Below the pieces are notes generated by a model. The model ran no database searches. It was not told the DNA's origin and saw only the letters and a program-made list of their open reading frames with translations. Shown here piece by piece: positions 8,404-17,902 of a DNA stretch of 53,080 nt (position 1 is its first letter; every line of letters starts with the position of its first letter). The DNA lies in NCBI GenBank assembly GCA_035255485.1, contig DATEZO010000026.1:1-53080 (forward strand), given 5' to 3'. The translations under genes and the position numbers were made by a program. The stretch is from DATEZO01 sp035255485. GTDB taxonomy: Bacteria > Pseudomonadota > Gammaproteobacteria > Burkholderiales > Burkholderiaceae_D.

Positions 8404-9414
8404 TCAGCGTAAAAAAAATCCGGTAGGGAAGGGATCGGTTTCTTCCAGCAGCCACTGGCTGGTTCCCATGATATGCGCGGTGCCGGTCACTTCAGTCAGC
8501 GCCGCATCGAACGAGCCGACCCGCGTTGCCGCCGTCACGCGCACTTCGAAGCGGCTGCCGACGATGCTGCCATTGACATACGGCTGGTTCAGGGCAAGTC
8601 GGCCGCGCAGGAACAATTGCGCCGCACGGCCCGAGGTGCCGGTGCCGGTCGGCGAGCGGTCTACCTCGCGGTCGGCGAAAATGCAGACATTGGACTGATC
8701 CACGCCGACGCAATTGGGTGCGCCGTCGATGATGGTGCCGTACAGGTCGTCCAGGCCCGGCTCCAGCGGATGCTGGATGCGGACCGCGGCTTTCACTGCG
8801 ACCTTGGTTTCCGCGCCCAGCTGGATCAGGGACCGGACCATTTCAGGCTGGATTGCCAGGTGCGCCTGCTCGGCGTTGATGTAGTAGTAGAACGCGCCGC
8901 CGAACACGATGTCGCCGACGATGCGGCCGAATGTCGGCGTCTGCACCTCCAGGTCGCGTAGATAGATGAAGGCGGGCACGTTGCGAAACGTCACCTGGCC
9001 GGCGCGCTTGCCATCCCATTCCACATGCGCCTCGATGAAGCCGGCCGGCGCGTCGAATCCGATCCGGGTGACCGGCGCGCGGCGCTCGACATAACCCATT
9101 TCCACCAGCACCTTGCCGAGCGCGATGATGCCGTGGCCGCACATGTCGCTGTAGCCTTCGTTATGGATGAAGATCACGCCGAAATCAGCCTGCGGCGTGA
9201 CCGGCGGCAGCAGATAGGCGCCGTACATGTCGGCATGGCCGCGCGGCTCGTGCATCAGGAACCGGCGCAGATCGTCGCGATGCTCTCCGAGCCAGGCGCG
9301 CTGTTCGAGAATCGTGGCGCCGGGCACCGGCGGCATGCCGGACAGCAGGATGCGCAACGGCTCGCCGCCAGTGTGCGCATCGATGGTATGAATGGTGCGG
9401 GTATAGCTCAGCAT
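8404..9414 (-). CDS. trans-3-hydroxy-L-proline dehydratase (proline racemase family)
   Basis: A 336-residue member of the proline racemase superfamily. The first catalytic residue is Cys92 in DMCGHG. The second motif reads DRSPTGTGTSGR, with Thr256 where racemases and 4-hydroxyproline epimerases have Cys. A Cys/Thr pair is the signature of trans-3-hydroxyproline dehydratases, which dehydrate the substrate to delta1-pyrroline-2-carboxylate. The start at 9414 has AAAGGCGG upstream; a TTG five codons earlier is less likely. The downstream reductase gene supports the assignment. Direct enzyme data are needed to exclude epimerase activity. Confidence 0.8.
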   Translation of the reverse strand: MLSYTRTIHTIDAHTGGEPLRILLSGMPPVPGATILEQRAWLGEHRDDLRRFLMHEPRGHADMYGAYLLPPVTPQADFGVIFIHNEGYSDMCGHGIIALGKVLVEMGYVERRAPVTRIGFDAPAGFIEAHVEWDGKRAGQVTFRNVPAFIYLRDLEVQTPTFGRIVGDIVFGGAFYYYINAEQAHLAIQPEMVRSLIQLGAETKVAVKAAVRIQHPLEPGLDDLYGTIIDGAPNCVGVDQSNVCIFADREVDRSPTGTGTSGRAAQLFLRGRLALNQPYVNGSIVGSRFEVRVTAATRVGSFDAALTEVTGTAHIMGTSQWLLEETDPFPTGFFLR

Positions 9415-9698
9415 GCTGCCGCCTTTCAAGCGAAAGATGAAACCTTGTTCCTCCCTTGCGGTTCGTTCTCATTGTAACCAGATTGGTTCAAGATCATGAT
9501 TCATGCGCCGATACTGAAAAATCGCCACCACAGGCAACATAGAGGAGTTACTCGGATATCGTTCAAAATGCTTGCACCCGCAGGCTCGGACCGATAGCAT
9601 CACGATAGAAAAATAACAAGTAGGCGTCCTCCAGACGCACAAGGACGCGCTGTTCCCGGTGCGTTCCACCCATACAATAACCAGACCAGAGGCGGAGA

Positions 9699-11381
9699 AT
9701 GGACAAATTTTGGCTTAAATCGTATCCCAAGGGCGTACCTGCAGAGATTGATTACACCCAATACCGCTCGCTGGTACATCTGATGGAGGAGTCGTTTCGC
9801 AAGTACGCGACGCGCAACGCCTATGTCTGCATGGACAAATATCTGACTTATGCGGAACTCGACGACATGTCGCAGCGCCTGGGCGCCTGGTTGCAAGGCA
9901 AAGGACTGAAGAAGGGCGCACGCGTCGCCATCATGATGCCGAACGTGCTGCAATACCCGGTCGCGCTGGCCGGCATCCTGCGTGCCGGCTGTACCGTGGT
10001 CAACATTAACCCGCTATATACGGCGCGCGAACTGGAGCACCAGCTCAACGACTCCGGCAGCGAAGCCATCATTATTCTCGAAAATTTCGCAACCACGCTG
10101 GAACACGTCATCGCCAAGACCCGGATCAAGCATGTGGTGGTCGCCAGCATGGGCGACCTGCTGGGCGGCGTGAAAGGCGCGATCGTCAATTTCGTGGTGC
10201 GCAACGTGAAAAAAATGGTGCCGGCCTATTCGCTGCCGAATGCGGTGCGCTTCAAGCGCATGCTGGCCGAAGGCGCCGGCATGGCGTTGCAGCCGGTCGA
10301 GATTAGCCATGACGACGTCGCTTTCCTGCAATACACCGGCGGCACTACCGGCGTATCCAAGGGCGCGACGCTGCTGCACAGGAACGTGATCGCCAACGTG
10401 CTGCAATCGGAAGTGTGGCTGCAGCCGGCGCTGGACAAGGCGCCGAAGGTCGAGCAGCTGATCGTGGTGTGCGCGCTGCCGCTGTATCATATTTTTGCGC
10501 TGACATCGTGCTGCCTGCTCGGCACGCGCACCGGCGCAATGAATCTCCTGATTCCGAATCCGCGCGATATTCCCGGCTTCATCAAGGAACTGGCGAAATA
10601 CAAGATCAACATGTTCCCGGCGGTCAATACGCTATTCAATGGCTTGCTGCACAACCCGGAATTCGCCAAGCTGGACTTTTCCATGCTCAAGGTCAGCAAT
10701 GGCGGCGGCATGGCGGTGCAGCGGGCGGTGGCTGAGCGCTGGTTCCAGGTCACCGGCTGCCCGATCGCGGAAGGCTACGGCCTGTCCGAAACTTCGCCGG
10801 TAGCGACCTGCAATCCGGCCGATGCCGTCGAATATACCGGCTCTATCGGCCTGCCGTTCCCGTCGACCGACATTGCAATCCTGGACGACGACGGCAAGCA
10901 GGTGCCGCTCGGACAGCCGGGCGAAATCGCGATTCGCGGGCCGCAGGTAATGGCCGGCTACTGGAACCGCCCGGACGAGACGGCCAAAGTGATGACGCCG
11001 GACGGTTTCTTCAAATCCGGCGACATCGGCATCATGGATGAGCGCGGCTATGTCCGCATCGTCGACCGCAAGAAAGACATGATCCTGGTGTCCGGCTTCA
11101 ACGTTTATCCGAACGAAGTCGAGGACGTGATCGCCGCGCATCCCGGCGTGCTGGAATGCGCCTGCGTTGGCGTGCCGGACGCCAATTCAGGCGAGGCGGT
11201 CAAGCTGTTCGTGGTGCGCAAGGACCCGGCGCTGACCTCGGAACAACTGATCGATTACTGCAAGGAGCAACTGACAGGCTACAAGAGGCCAAAGTACATT
11301 GAATTCCGTGATGCACTGCCGAAGACGAATGTCGGCAAGATCCTGCGGCGCCAGTTGCGGGATGAGAAAAAGGCGGCATAG
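9699..11381 (+). CDS. fadD: long-chain fatty-acid-CoA ligase
   Basis: A 560-residue AMP-forming acyl-CoA synthetase that activates fatty acids to acyl-CoA at the inner face of the membrane for beta-oxidation. The ATP-binding P-loop YTGGTTGVSKG lies near 211-221, the adenylation motif GYGLSETSPVA near 359-369, and the ligase C-terminal motif VDRKKDMILVSGFNVYPNE near 455-473. Length and order match FadD. A GGAG lies just before the start. A strong terminator follows 30 bp after the stop, so it appears to be a single-gene unit. Confidence 0.93.
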   Translation: MDKFWLKSYPKGVPAEIDYTQYRSLVHLMEESFRKYATRNAYVCMDKYLTYAELDDMSQRLGAWLQGKGLKKGARVAIMMPNVLQYPVALAGILRAGCTVVNINPLYTARELEHQLNDSGSEAIIILENFATTLEHVIAKTRIKHVVVASMGDLLGGVKGAIVNFVVRNVKKMVPAYSLPNAVRFKRMLAEGAGMALQPVEISHDDVAFLQYTGGTTGVSKGATLLHRNVIANVLQSEVWLQPALDKAPKVEQLIVVCALPLYHIFALTSCCLLGTRTGAMNLLIPNPRDIPGFIKELAKYKINMFPAVNTLFNGLLHNPEFAKLDFSMLKVSNGGGMAVQRAVAERWFQVTGCPIAEGYGLSETSPVATCNPADAVEYTGSIGLPFPSTDIAILDDDGKQVPLGQPGEIAIRGPQVMAGYWNRPDETAKVMTPDGFFKSGDIGIMDERGYVRIVDRKKDMILVSGFNVYPNEVEDVIAAHPGVLECACVGVPDANSGEAVKLFVVRKDPALTSEQLIDYCKEQLTGYKRPKYIEFRDALPKTNVGKILRRQLRDEKKAA

Positions 11382-11410
11382 CATACAACGGTACCATCGA
11401 TCGGTTCTGA

Positions 11411-11439
11411 AAACCGCTTGGCTTCCAAGCGGTTTTTTT
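11411..11439 (+). terminator. intrinsic terminator of fadD
   Basis: Stem AAACCGCTTGG (11411-11421) with CCAAGCGGTTT (11425-11435), a 3-nt loop CTT, then continued T residues to 11439. Confidence 0.9.
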
Positions 11440-11488
11440 ACGTTTCCAAGTGTTACTGCCGGGTTGAAACATACTTTGATGCCGTGAG

Positions 11489-11560
11489 AATACGCCGTGG
11501 TGTATTTTTAAATAGCCGCATAACCATTGCGAATATTGTTATGTTTTTATGCATACTCCA
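11489..11560 (+). repeat. four-copy intergenic element, copy A
   Basis: AATAC at 11489, TGTATTTTT at 11501, TTGCGA at 11527 and CATACTCC at 11552. It lies after the fadD terminator, before the 3' end of the convergent thioesterase gene, so it is not the promoter of an annotated gene. The rest of 11440-11611 shows no reading frame worth calling. Confidence 0.82.
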
Positions 11561-11611
11561 GGTAAATATCGGTTTTTATGTGGAGTGGCGTGTAAATCGG
11601 TAGCGCTGCCC

Positions 11612-12019
11612 TCATCCCTGCGGTAGCGGCGGCAACGGGCGCGGCTTGCGGTTTGCGTCAGTGGCGACGTAGGTGAGGGTTGCTTCAGTTACCTTGACGG
11701 TTTCCGTCTGCAGGCGGTTGCGTTCGGCATAGACTTCGACGTTGACCGTAATCGAGGTGTTGCCCGTTTTAACGATTTTTGTATAAAACGATAACAGATC
11801 GCCGACGAATACCGGATTCTTGAACAGGAAGGAATTCACCGCGACGGTGGCAATCCGTCCGTTGGCACGCCGTTCGGCCGGCACGGAGCCGGCGATATCG
11901 ACCTGCGCCATGATCCAGCCGCCGAACACGTCCCCATGGATATTGGCGTCGGACGGCATCGGCACCATGCGCAATTGCGGCATGCCTTCCGGAAGTACAG
12001 TGCATTCTTTGTCGGTCAT
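11612..12019 (-). CDS. acyl-CoA thioesterase, YciA/hot-dog family
   Basis: A 135-residue single hot-dog domain protein. The motif NIHGDVFGGWIMAQVDIAG near 24-42 contains the catalytic aspartate region of YciA-type acyl-CoA hydrolases, and the FKNPVFVGDLLSFY segment is also typical. The start at 12019 has AGGAAACGGAA directly upstream; the longer frame to 12106 would overlap the divergent ABC transporter gene. It would release CoA from acyl-CoAs, a plausible counterweight to the ligase encoded nearby. Confidence 0.88.
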   Translation of the reverse strand: MTDKECTVLPEGMPQLRMVPMPSDANIHGDVFGGWIMAQVDIAGSVPAERRANGRIATVAVNSFLFKNPVFVGDLLSFYTKIVKTGNTSITVNVEVYAERNRLQTETVKVTEATLTYVATDANRKPRPLPPLPQG

Positions 12020-12104
12020 TTCCGTTTCCTGTCTTGAATTTGCCCAAACCGCTACAATCGTTCTAGAAGCATAAACCATCTTGTCCGTTTTCAGCCTCTC
12101 ATTC

Positions 12105-13964
12105 ATGCGCCGTTATCCCTCTTCCTATCCTGAACCTGCAGCCAATCAGGGCACCCGCAATGACTGGGCCACCCTGAAAACCCTGCTGCCGTATCTCTGG
12201 ACGTACAAGTGGCGAATGCTGCTGGCCCTGGCGTTCCTGATCGGCGCCAAGCTGGCGAATGTCGGCGTGCCGTTGCTGCTGAAGCAGTTGATCGATCACA
12301 TGACCATCAGCCCGAGCAATCCGCGTGCCTTGCTGGTGCTGCCGGTCGGCATCCTGGTTGCCTACGGCGTATTGCGATTGTGCACCACCCTGTTTACCGA
12401 ATTGCGCGAGTTCGTATTCGCCAAGGTGACGCAGCGCGCGGTGCGCACGGTTGCGCTGCAAGTGTTCCGGCATCTGCATGCATTGTCGCTGCGCTTCCAT
12501 CTGAATCGCCAGACCGGCGGCATGAGCCGCGATATCGAGCGCGGTACGCGCGGCATTTCTTCGCTGGTGTCCTATACCTTGTTCAGCATTCTGCCGACGC
12601 TGGTCGAGATCACGCTGGTGATCGGTTACCTGGTGCTGCATTACGATCTCTGGTTTTCGATCATTGCCTTCACGGCGCTGGCGATTTACATCGCGTATAC
12701 GATCGTGGTGACGGAATGGCGCACGCATTTCCGGCGCACCATGAACGACCTGGATTCGAAGGCGAATACCAAGGCGATCGACTCGCTGATCAATTACGAA
12801 ACGGTCAAGTATTTCAGCAACGAGGATTACGAAGCGCGTCGCTACGACGAAGGGTTGCAGCGCTATGAAAGCGCGGCGGTGAAATCGCAAACCTCGTTGT
12901 CGATCCTGAACACCGGGCAATCGCTGATCATCGCCACCGCCGTCACGCTGATCCTGTGGCGGGCGACGCAAGGCGTGATCGACGGCAAGATGACGCTGGG
13001 CGACCTGGTGCTGGTCAATGCCTTCATGATCCAGCTGTATATTCCGCTCAATTTTCTCGGTGTGCTGTATCGCGAAATCAAGCAAAGCCTGGCGGACATG
13101 GAGCGCCTGTTTTCCCTGCTGGAGCAACACCGTGAAATCGCGGACGCGCCAGATGCGCAGCCACTCGTCACGCGCGGCGCCGAAGTCCGGTTTTCCCACG
13201 TCGATTTCAGTTATGAAAGCCGGCGCCAGATCCTGTTCGATGTCGATTTCACGATTCCGGCCGGCACCACCACCGCCGTGGTCGGGCATAGCGGTTCCGG
13301 CAAATCGACGCTGTCGCGGCTGCTGTTCCGCTTTTACGATATCAATGCCGGCGCCATCACGATCGACGGGCAGGATCTGCGCAGCATCACGCAGGCATCG
13401 CTGCGCACTGCAATCGGCATCGTGCCGCAAGACACGGTATTGTTCAATGATACGATCGAATACAACATCGCCTATGGCAAACCAGGCTCCAGCAAGACGG
13501 AGGTGATCGCTGCAGCCAAGGCCGCGTATATTCACGATTTCATCGAATCCTTGCCGGACGGCTATGCCACCGTGGTCGGCGAGCGCGGCCTGAAATTGTC
13601 CGGTGGCGAAAAACAGCGCGTCGCCATCGCGCGCACGCTGCTGAAAAACCCCGCGATCCTGATTTTCGATGAGGCGACCTCGGCGCTGGATTCCAAATCC
13701 GAGCAGGCAATCCAGGCGCAGCTGAAAGAAATCGCGCAAAACCGCACTACCATGGTGATCGCGCATCGCTTGTCCACCATTGCCGATGCCGCGCAGATCC
13801 TGGTGCTGGATCATGGTCGCATCATCGAGCGCGGCACGCATGCCGAACTGCTGGCGGCAGACGGCGCCTATGCGCAAATGTGGGCCAGGCAGCAGGCGCG
13901 GCAGGACAATGGCGCTGCGTCGCCGGAATCGGGCGGTCCGGATGTGGAAGCCGTGCTGGCATAA
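12105..13964 (+). CDS. Atm1-type ABC exporter (half-transporter, fused TMD-NBD)
   Basis: About 619 residues. Six membrane helices span roughly 30-320, followed by one ATPase domain with Walker A GHSGSGKST (394-402), signature LSGGEKQRVAIA (from 498) and Walker B ILIFDEATSALD. The order and the helix sequences (LRFHLNRQTGGMSRDIERG) match the Atm1/HMT1 group, which exports glutathione-linked sulfur or metal conjugates as a homodimer. A TTG at 12081 could add eight residues. It is divergent from the thioesterase. Confidence 0.87.
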   Translation: MRRYPSSYPEPAANQGTRNDWATLKTLLPYLWTYKWRMLLALAFLIGAKLANVGVPLLLKQLIDHMTISPSNPRALLVLPVGILVAYGVLRLCTTLFTELREFVFAKVTQRAVRTVALQVFRHLHALSLRFHLNRQTGGMSRDIERGTRGISSLVSYTLFSILPTLVEITLVIGYLVLHYDLWFSIIAFTALAIYIAYTIVVTEWRTHFRRTMNDLDSKANTKAIDSLINYETVKYFSNEDYEARRYDEGLQRYESAAVKSQTSLSILNTGQSLIIATAVTLILWRATQGVIDGKMTLGDLVLVNAFMIQLYIPLNFLGVLYREIKQSLADMERLFSLLEQHREIADAPDAQPLVTRGAEVRFSHVDFSYESRRQILFDVDFTIPAGTTTAVVGHSGSGKSTLSRLLFRFYDINAGAITIDGQDLRSITQASLRTAIGIVPQDTVLFNDTIEYNIAYGKPGSSKTEVIAAAKAAYIHDFIESLPDGYATVVGERGLKLSGGEKQRVAIARTLLKNPAILIFDEATSALDSKSEQAIQAQLKEIAQNRTTMVIAHRLSTIADAAQILVLDHGRIIERGTHAELLAADGAYAQMWARQQARQDNGAASPESGGPDVEAVLA

Positions 13965-14003
13965 GCGGCAGGCGTGGCAAACGCAATGGCGGGATGGAGG
14001 AGC

Positions 14004-14975
14004 ATGGAAACAAAATGGCTGGAAGATTTCATTTCGCTAGCCGAAACGCATAGTTTCAGCCGCTCGGCAGAGCTGCGCCACGTCACGCAACCGGCGTTTT
14101 CACGCCGCATCCAGTCGCTGGAATCATGGCTGGGCGCCGACCTGATCGATCGCACCTCGTATCCGACCCGGCTCACAGCGGCAGGCGAGGTATTTTACGA
14201 GCAGGCGATGGAAATGCTGGGCCAGATTAACAACGCCCGGGCGTTGTTGCGCGGCAAGCGGCCCACCGCGCACACTACGGTGGACTTCGCGGTGCCACAT
14301 ACGCTGTCGCTGACTTTCATGCCGAAATGGATGACAGCGCTGAATGCCGGCTTCGGTCCATTCAACACGCGCCTGATTGCGCTGAACGTGCATGATGCGG
14401 TGATGACGCTGGTAGAAGGAGGATGCGACCTGCTGCTGTGCTATCACCATCCGCGCCAGCCGGTGCAGCTCGACACCAGCCGCTACGACATCCTGAGCCT
14501 CGGCAGCGAGGCATTGCGCGCCTATGCGCGTTGCGGCAGGAGCGGCATTCCGGACGTGCTGCTGCCGGGCAGCGCGCAAGCGCCGTTGCCGTTTCTCTCC
14601 TATACCAGCAATGCGTATCTCGGTCGCATGGTCGAACTGATCCTGGCCGATGCGAATACGCCGCTCTACCTGGAAAAGCGCTATGAGACCGACATGGCGG
14701 AAGGCTTGAAAATGATGGCGCTGGAAGGCCACGGGCTCGCGTTCCTGCCGGAATCCGCAGTCGTGCGTGAAGTCAGGCAAAAGCAGCTTGCGCGCGCCGA
14801 CGGCGGCCAGCCGGAATGGGCGGTCGACATGGAAATCCGGCTTTACCGCGAGCGCCCGACCACCCAGCGGCCCGGCAAGCCGCTCGTCGCGCGGCTATGG
14901 CATTACCTGGCGGAACACGCGAAAGCAGCCCCGCAAGGGCAGGGCCGCAAGCGCAGGGGCCGCAAGGAAACATGA
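14004..14975 (+). CDS. LysR-family regulator, HypT-like
   Basis: A 323-residue regulator: N-terminal winged helix-turn-helix (METKWLEDFISLAETHSFSR, then VTQPAFSRRIQSLE) and a C-terminal substrate-binding domain. Its start motif and the SNAYLGRMVELIL segment resemble the YjiE/HypT group, one member of which responds to hypochlorite in E. coli. The ATG at 14004 follows GGAGG at 13996-14000. It sits between the exporter and glutamate dehydrogenase on the same strand and may control either; an inverted repeat upstream of the dehydrogenase is a candidate site. Confidence 0.85.
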   Translation: METKWLEDFISLAETHSFSRSAELRHVTQPAFSRRIQSLESWLGADLIDRTSYPTRLTAAGEVFYEQAMEMLGQINNARALLRGKRPTAHTTVDFAVPHTLSLTFMPKWMTALNAGFGPFNTRLIALNVHDAVMTLVEGGCDLLLCYHHPRQPVQLDTSRYDILSLGSEALRAYARCGRSGIPDVLLPGSAQAPLPFLSYTSNAYLGRMVELILADANTPLYLEKRYETDMAEGLKMMALEGHGLAFLPESAVVREVRQKQLARADGGQPEWAVDMEIRLYRERPTTQRPGKPLVARLWHYLAEHAKAAPQGQGRKRRGRKET

Positions 14976-15104
14976 TGGGCGACAATGGACCGCCTGATTT
15001 CACGCAGGGATGTTTTGCAAAATGCATGCAATTATTCGATATTTTACGAGGCGGGCAGGATGGGTGGATTTTCCTGGCCATGCGGCGTGAGAATCATGGC
15101 AATG

Positions 15105-15123
15105 TTATGCACATTTTGCATAA
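15105..15123. promoter_or_regulatory. inverted repeat upstream of glutamate dehydrogenase, possible LysR operator
   Basis: TTATGCA, 5 nt, TGCATAA: a perfect dyad 110 bp before the dehydrogenase start. Spacing resembles the T-N11-A pattern of LysR boxes. Related GCATGCA words occur nearby. Assignment as an operator is inference. Confidence 0.4.
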
Positions 15124-15232
15124 TTGCATGCCTGCAAAGCATTGGATCTATTGTGCCGGGTTCGCCTAACATACTGTACAGGGCGCTGTCGCATGCGACG
15201 ACAGCCGGTTAACTAAAAGGAGAGATTGCAGC

Positions 15233-16519
15233 ATGTCCATTCAGCATGAAATTCCATCTTATTTGATCTCGCACGATATCGGTGCCTGGGGCGTCTATCT
15301 GGAGCAGATCGATCGCGTGACGCCGCATCTCGGCGCGCTGGCGCGCTGGGTGGAAACCCTGAAGCGGCCCAAGCGGGTTCTGATCGTCGACGTACCGATC
15401 GAGCGCGACGATGGGACGATTGCGCATTTTGAAGGCTACCGCGTGCAGCACAATACTTCGCGCGGCCCGGGCAAGGGCGGCGTGCGGTTTCACCAGGATG
15501 TCACGCTATCCGAAGTGATGGCGCTGTCGGCCTGGATGACGGTCAAGAATGCGGCAGTGAATGTACCGTATGGTGGCGCCAAAGGCGGCATTCGCGTTGA
15601 TCCGAAAACCCTGTCGATGGCTGAATTGCAGCGCATGACGCGCCGCTATACCAGCGAAATCAATATCATCATCGGCCCCAACAAGGATATTCCGGCGCCG
15701 GACGTCAACACCAACGAGCAAGTCATGGCCTGGATGATGGATACCTATTCCATGAACCAGGGCAGTACCGCATCCGGCGTCGTCACCGGCAAGCCGATTT
15801 CGCTCGGCGGCAGCCTTGGACGGCGCGATGCAACCGGACGCGGCGTTTTCGTGGTCGGCTGCGAAGCGGCGGACAAGCGCGGCCTGGACATCAAGAATGC
15901 ACGGATCGCGGTGCAAGGTTTCGGCAATGTCGGCGGCGTGGCGGCACGCCTGTTTGCGGAGGCCGGTGCAAAAGTGGTGGCGGTGCAGGACCATGCGGGG
16001 GTGGTGGTGTGCCCCAGCGGTCTGGATGTCGCGGCGCTGCAAGCCCATGTGCTGGCTACCGGCAGCGTCGTCGGTTTTGCCGGCGCAGACGGATTGACGG
16101 ACCGCAGCCAATTCTGGAGCATCGACTGCGATATCCTGGTGCCGGCCGCACTGGAGCAGCAGATTACCGCGGCGAATGCCGGCGTGATTCGCGCCGGCAT
16201 CATCCTGGAAGGCGCAAACGGCCCGACGACGCCGGAAGCGGATGACATCCTGCATGACAGGGGCGTGCTGGTGGTGCCGGACGTCATCACCAACGCAGGC
16301 GGCGTTACCGTCAGTTATTTTGAATGGGTGCAGGACTTCTCGAGCTTTTTCTGGACGGAAGATGAAATCAATCAGCGCCTGACACGTATCATGCGTGATG
16401 CGTTCACGGCCGTATGGCATCTTGCCGAAGACAAGAAAGTGTCATTACGCACTGCAGCATTCATTGTCGGATGTACCCGCGTGCTCCAGGCGCGCGAGAT
16501 GCGCGGCCTGTATCCCTGA
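15233..16519 (+). CDS. gdhA: glutamate dehydrogenase
   Basis: A 428-residue Glu/Leu/Phe/Val dehydrogenase that interconverts glutamate with 2-oxoglutarate and ammonia. The substrate-site glycine/lysine motif GPGKGGVRFH is at 78-87 and the catalytic lysine motif PYGGAKGGIRVDP at 112-124. The nucleotide-binding motif GFGNVGG is near 229. The size and sequence fit the catabolic hexameric enzyme group. AGGAG precedes the start. It leads a run of genes on the same strand for glutamate uptake. Confidence 0.93.
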   Translation: MSIQHEIPSYLISHDIGAWGVYLEQIDRVTPHLGALARWVETLKRPKRVLIVDVPIERDDGTIAHFEGYRVQHNTSRGPGKGGVRFHQDVTLSEVMALSAWMTVKNAAVNVPYGGAKGGIRVDPKTLSMAELQRMTRRYTSEINIIIGPNKDIPAPDVNTNEQVMAWMMDTYSMNQGSTASGVVTGKPISLGGSLGRRDATGRGVFVVGCEAADKRGLDIKNARIAVQGFGNVGGVAARLFAEAGAKVVAVQDHAGVVVCPSGLDVAALQAHVLATGSVVGFAGADGLTDRSQFWSIDCDILVPAALEQQITAANAGVIRAGIILEGANGPTTPEADDILHDRGVLVVPDVITNAGGVTVSYFEWVQDFSSFFWTEDEINQRLTRIMRDAFTAVWHLAEDKKVSLRTAAFIVGCTRVLQAREMRGLYP

Positions 16520-16647
16520 TTCACCCTGTATCGCGCTGCGCCGCAGCAAAAACGGCAATGCCGGAAATCCGTTAAAGTACAACAGAATATTCGTGCATCG
16601 GTCGATGGTTTTGATACACTGGAGTTGTCATTCTTACAGGAGGAATC

Positions 16648-17553
16648 ATGAATTTATCGAAGTTGATCGCCGTACTGATCGGCGCAGGCATGATTGCAGC
16701 AGGCGCATATGCACAGGACAGCGGTACGTTGAAGAAGATCAAGGATACGGGCACGCTTACATTGGGTGTGCGCGATTCTTCCATTCCGTTTTCCTACCTG
16801 GATGACAAGCAGTCGTACCAGGGTTATTCGATTGACCTGTGCATGAGAGCCGCTGCCGCGATACAAAAGCATCTCGGTCTTTCCGCGCTGAACATCAAGA
16901 TGGTGCCGGTGACTTCCGCGACCCGCATCCCGCTAATTGCCAATGGCACTATCGATCTGTCATGCGGCTCCGCCACCAACAACCTCGAACGTCAGAAGCA
17001 GGTCGCGTTTGCGCCGACCATGTTCATTACCGCCAATCGGCTGCTGGCCAAGAAATCATCCAACATCAAGTCGTTGGCCGATATGAAAGGCAAGACGATT
17101 GTGTCGACTTCCGGCACGTCCAATCTCAAGCAGATCACCGCCCTGAACGCCGAACGCAACCTTGGAATGCATATCCTGACGGCAAAAGATCATGCCGAAG
17201 CATTCCTGATGGTGGAAACCGGTCGCGCGGTGGCGTTTGCGATGGACGATATTCTGCTGGCATCGCTGGCCGCCAGTTCCAAGTCGCCGGGCGATTACGC
17301 CATTACCAGCGAAGCCTTGTCGGTCGAGCCATACGGCATCATCGAGCGTCGCGACGATCCTCAATTCAAGAAAGTGGTGGATGATGCGCTGAGTACCGTG
17401 TACAAATCTGGCGACATCAATCGCATCTATGCCAAGTGGTTCCTGTCGCCGATTCCACCCAAAGGGATCAATCTGAACGTCCCGATGAGCAAGGAATTGA
17501 AAGCGGCATTCGCCAATCCGACCGACTCCGGTGACCCGGCACATTACAAATAA
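16648..17553 (+). CDS. gltI: glutamate/aspartate ABC transporter, periplasmic binding protein
   Basis: A 301-residue family-3 solute-binding protein. Residues 1-22 form a signal peptide with cleavage after AYA. The body shows the binding-fold motifs GTLTLGVRDSSIPFSYLD and NLERQKQVAF, and the C-terminus MSKELKAAFANPTDSGDP resembles GltI/DEBP proteins. A strong AGGAGG lies 5 nt before the start. A terminator follows the gene, which should make it more abundant than the permease parts downstream. Confidence 0.9.
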   Translation: MNLSKLIAVLIGAGMIAAGAYAQDSGTLKKIKDTGTLTLGVRDSSIPFSYLDDKQSYQGYSIDLCMRAAAAIQKHLGLSALNIKMVPVTSATRIPLIANGTIDLSCGSATNNLERQKQVAFAPTMFITANRLLAKKSSNIKSLADMKGKTIVSTSGTSNLKQITALNAERNLGMHILTAKDHAEAFLMVETGRAVAFAMDDILLASLAASSKSPGDYAITSEALSVEPYGIIERRDDPQFKKVVDDALSTVYKSGDINRIYAKWFLSPIPPKGINLNVPMSKELKAAFANPTDSGDPAHYK

Positions 17554-17575
17554 CAAGGCAGGATCACCATTGTCA

Positions 17576-17606
17576 AAACGGGGGGCATGCGCCTCCCGTT
17601 TGTTTT
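17576..17606 (+). terminator. stem-loop after gltI
   Basis: An 11-bp stem (17576-17586 with 17591-17601, one G-T pair), 4-nt loop, then TGTTTT. It likely works as a partial terminator between the binding protein and the permease genes. Confidence 0.7.
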
Positions 17607-17902
17607 ATGCGGTAGCGATTACTGCGTTGCACAAATGCGCCATCGAGCAAGCCGGATCATCTTGAAAGTGGCGACCGGCCCATGAAGAATACGAAATGAA
17701 ACACATCAATTGCTTGGATCGATATCGTCATTTGTCGATGGGGATAACGGCTGTTGCCATTAATTTGGCATATCCTTGACGTGTTCGTAATTGCCGTGCT
17801 TTTGGTGCATCAACTGCTTTTTCCGGGATGATCTTGCGCATGTCAATGTAGCTGCCCGCGCAGGACTTACCATCAGGCCATGCTTGGAGAAACGAGGGCA
17901 AT
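17607..17902. other. gap between gltI and the permease genes
   Basis: A 296-bp stretch without a supported gene. It should include a promoter or a readthrough leader for gltJKL, but I find no clear hexamer pair. GAGGGC just before 17903 is the ribosome binding site of the first permease gene. Confidence 0.4.

Noticed and set aside
8212..8455. Small PAGEG-rich frames in the gap between the hydroxyproline genes
   Set aside because: Typical false frames produced by the GC-rich intergenic repeat.
12099..13877. A 592-codon minus-strand frame opposite the ABC exporter
   Set aside because: Its product is Arg/Gln/His-rich with no motif; it mirrors the codon pattern of the real gene.
17767..17783. 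Sigma-54 type promoter before gltJ
   Set aside because: TTGGCATATCCTTGACG has the GG, but the bases 10 nt later are AC instead of the required GC.
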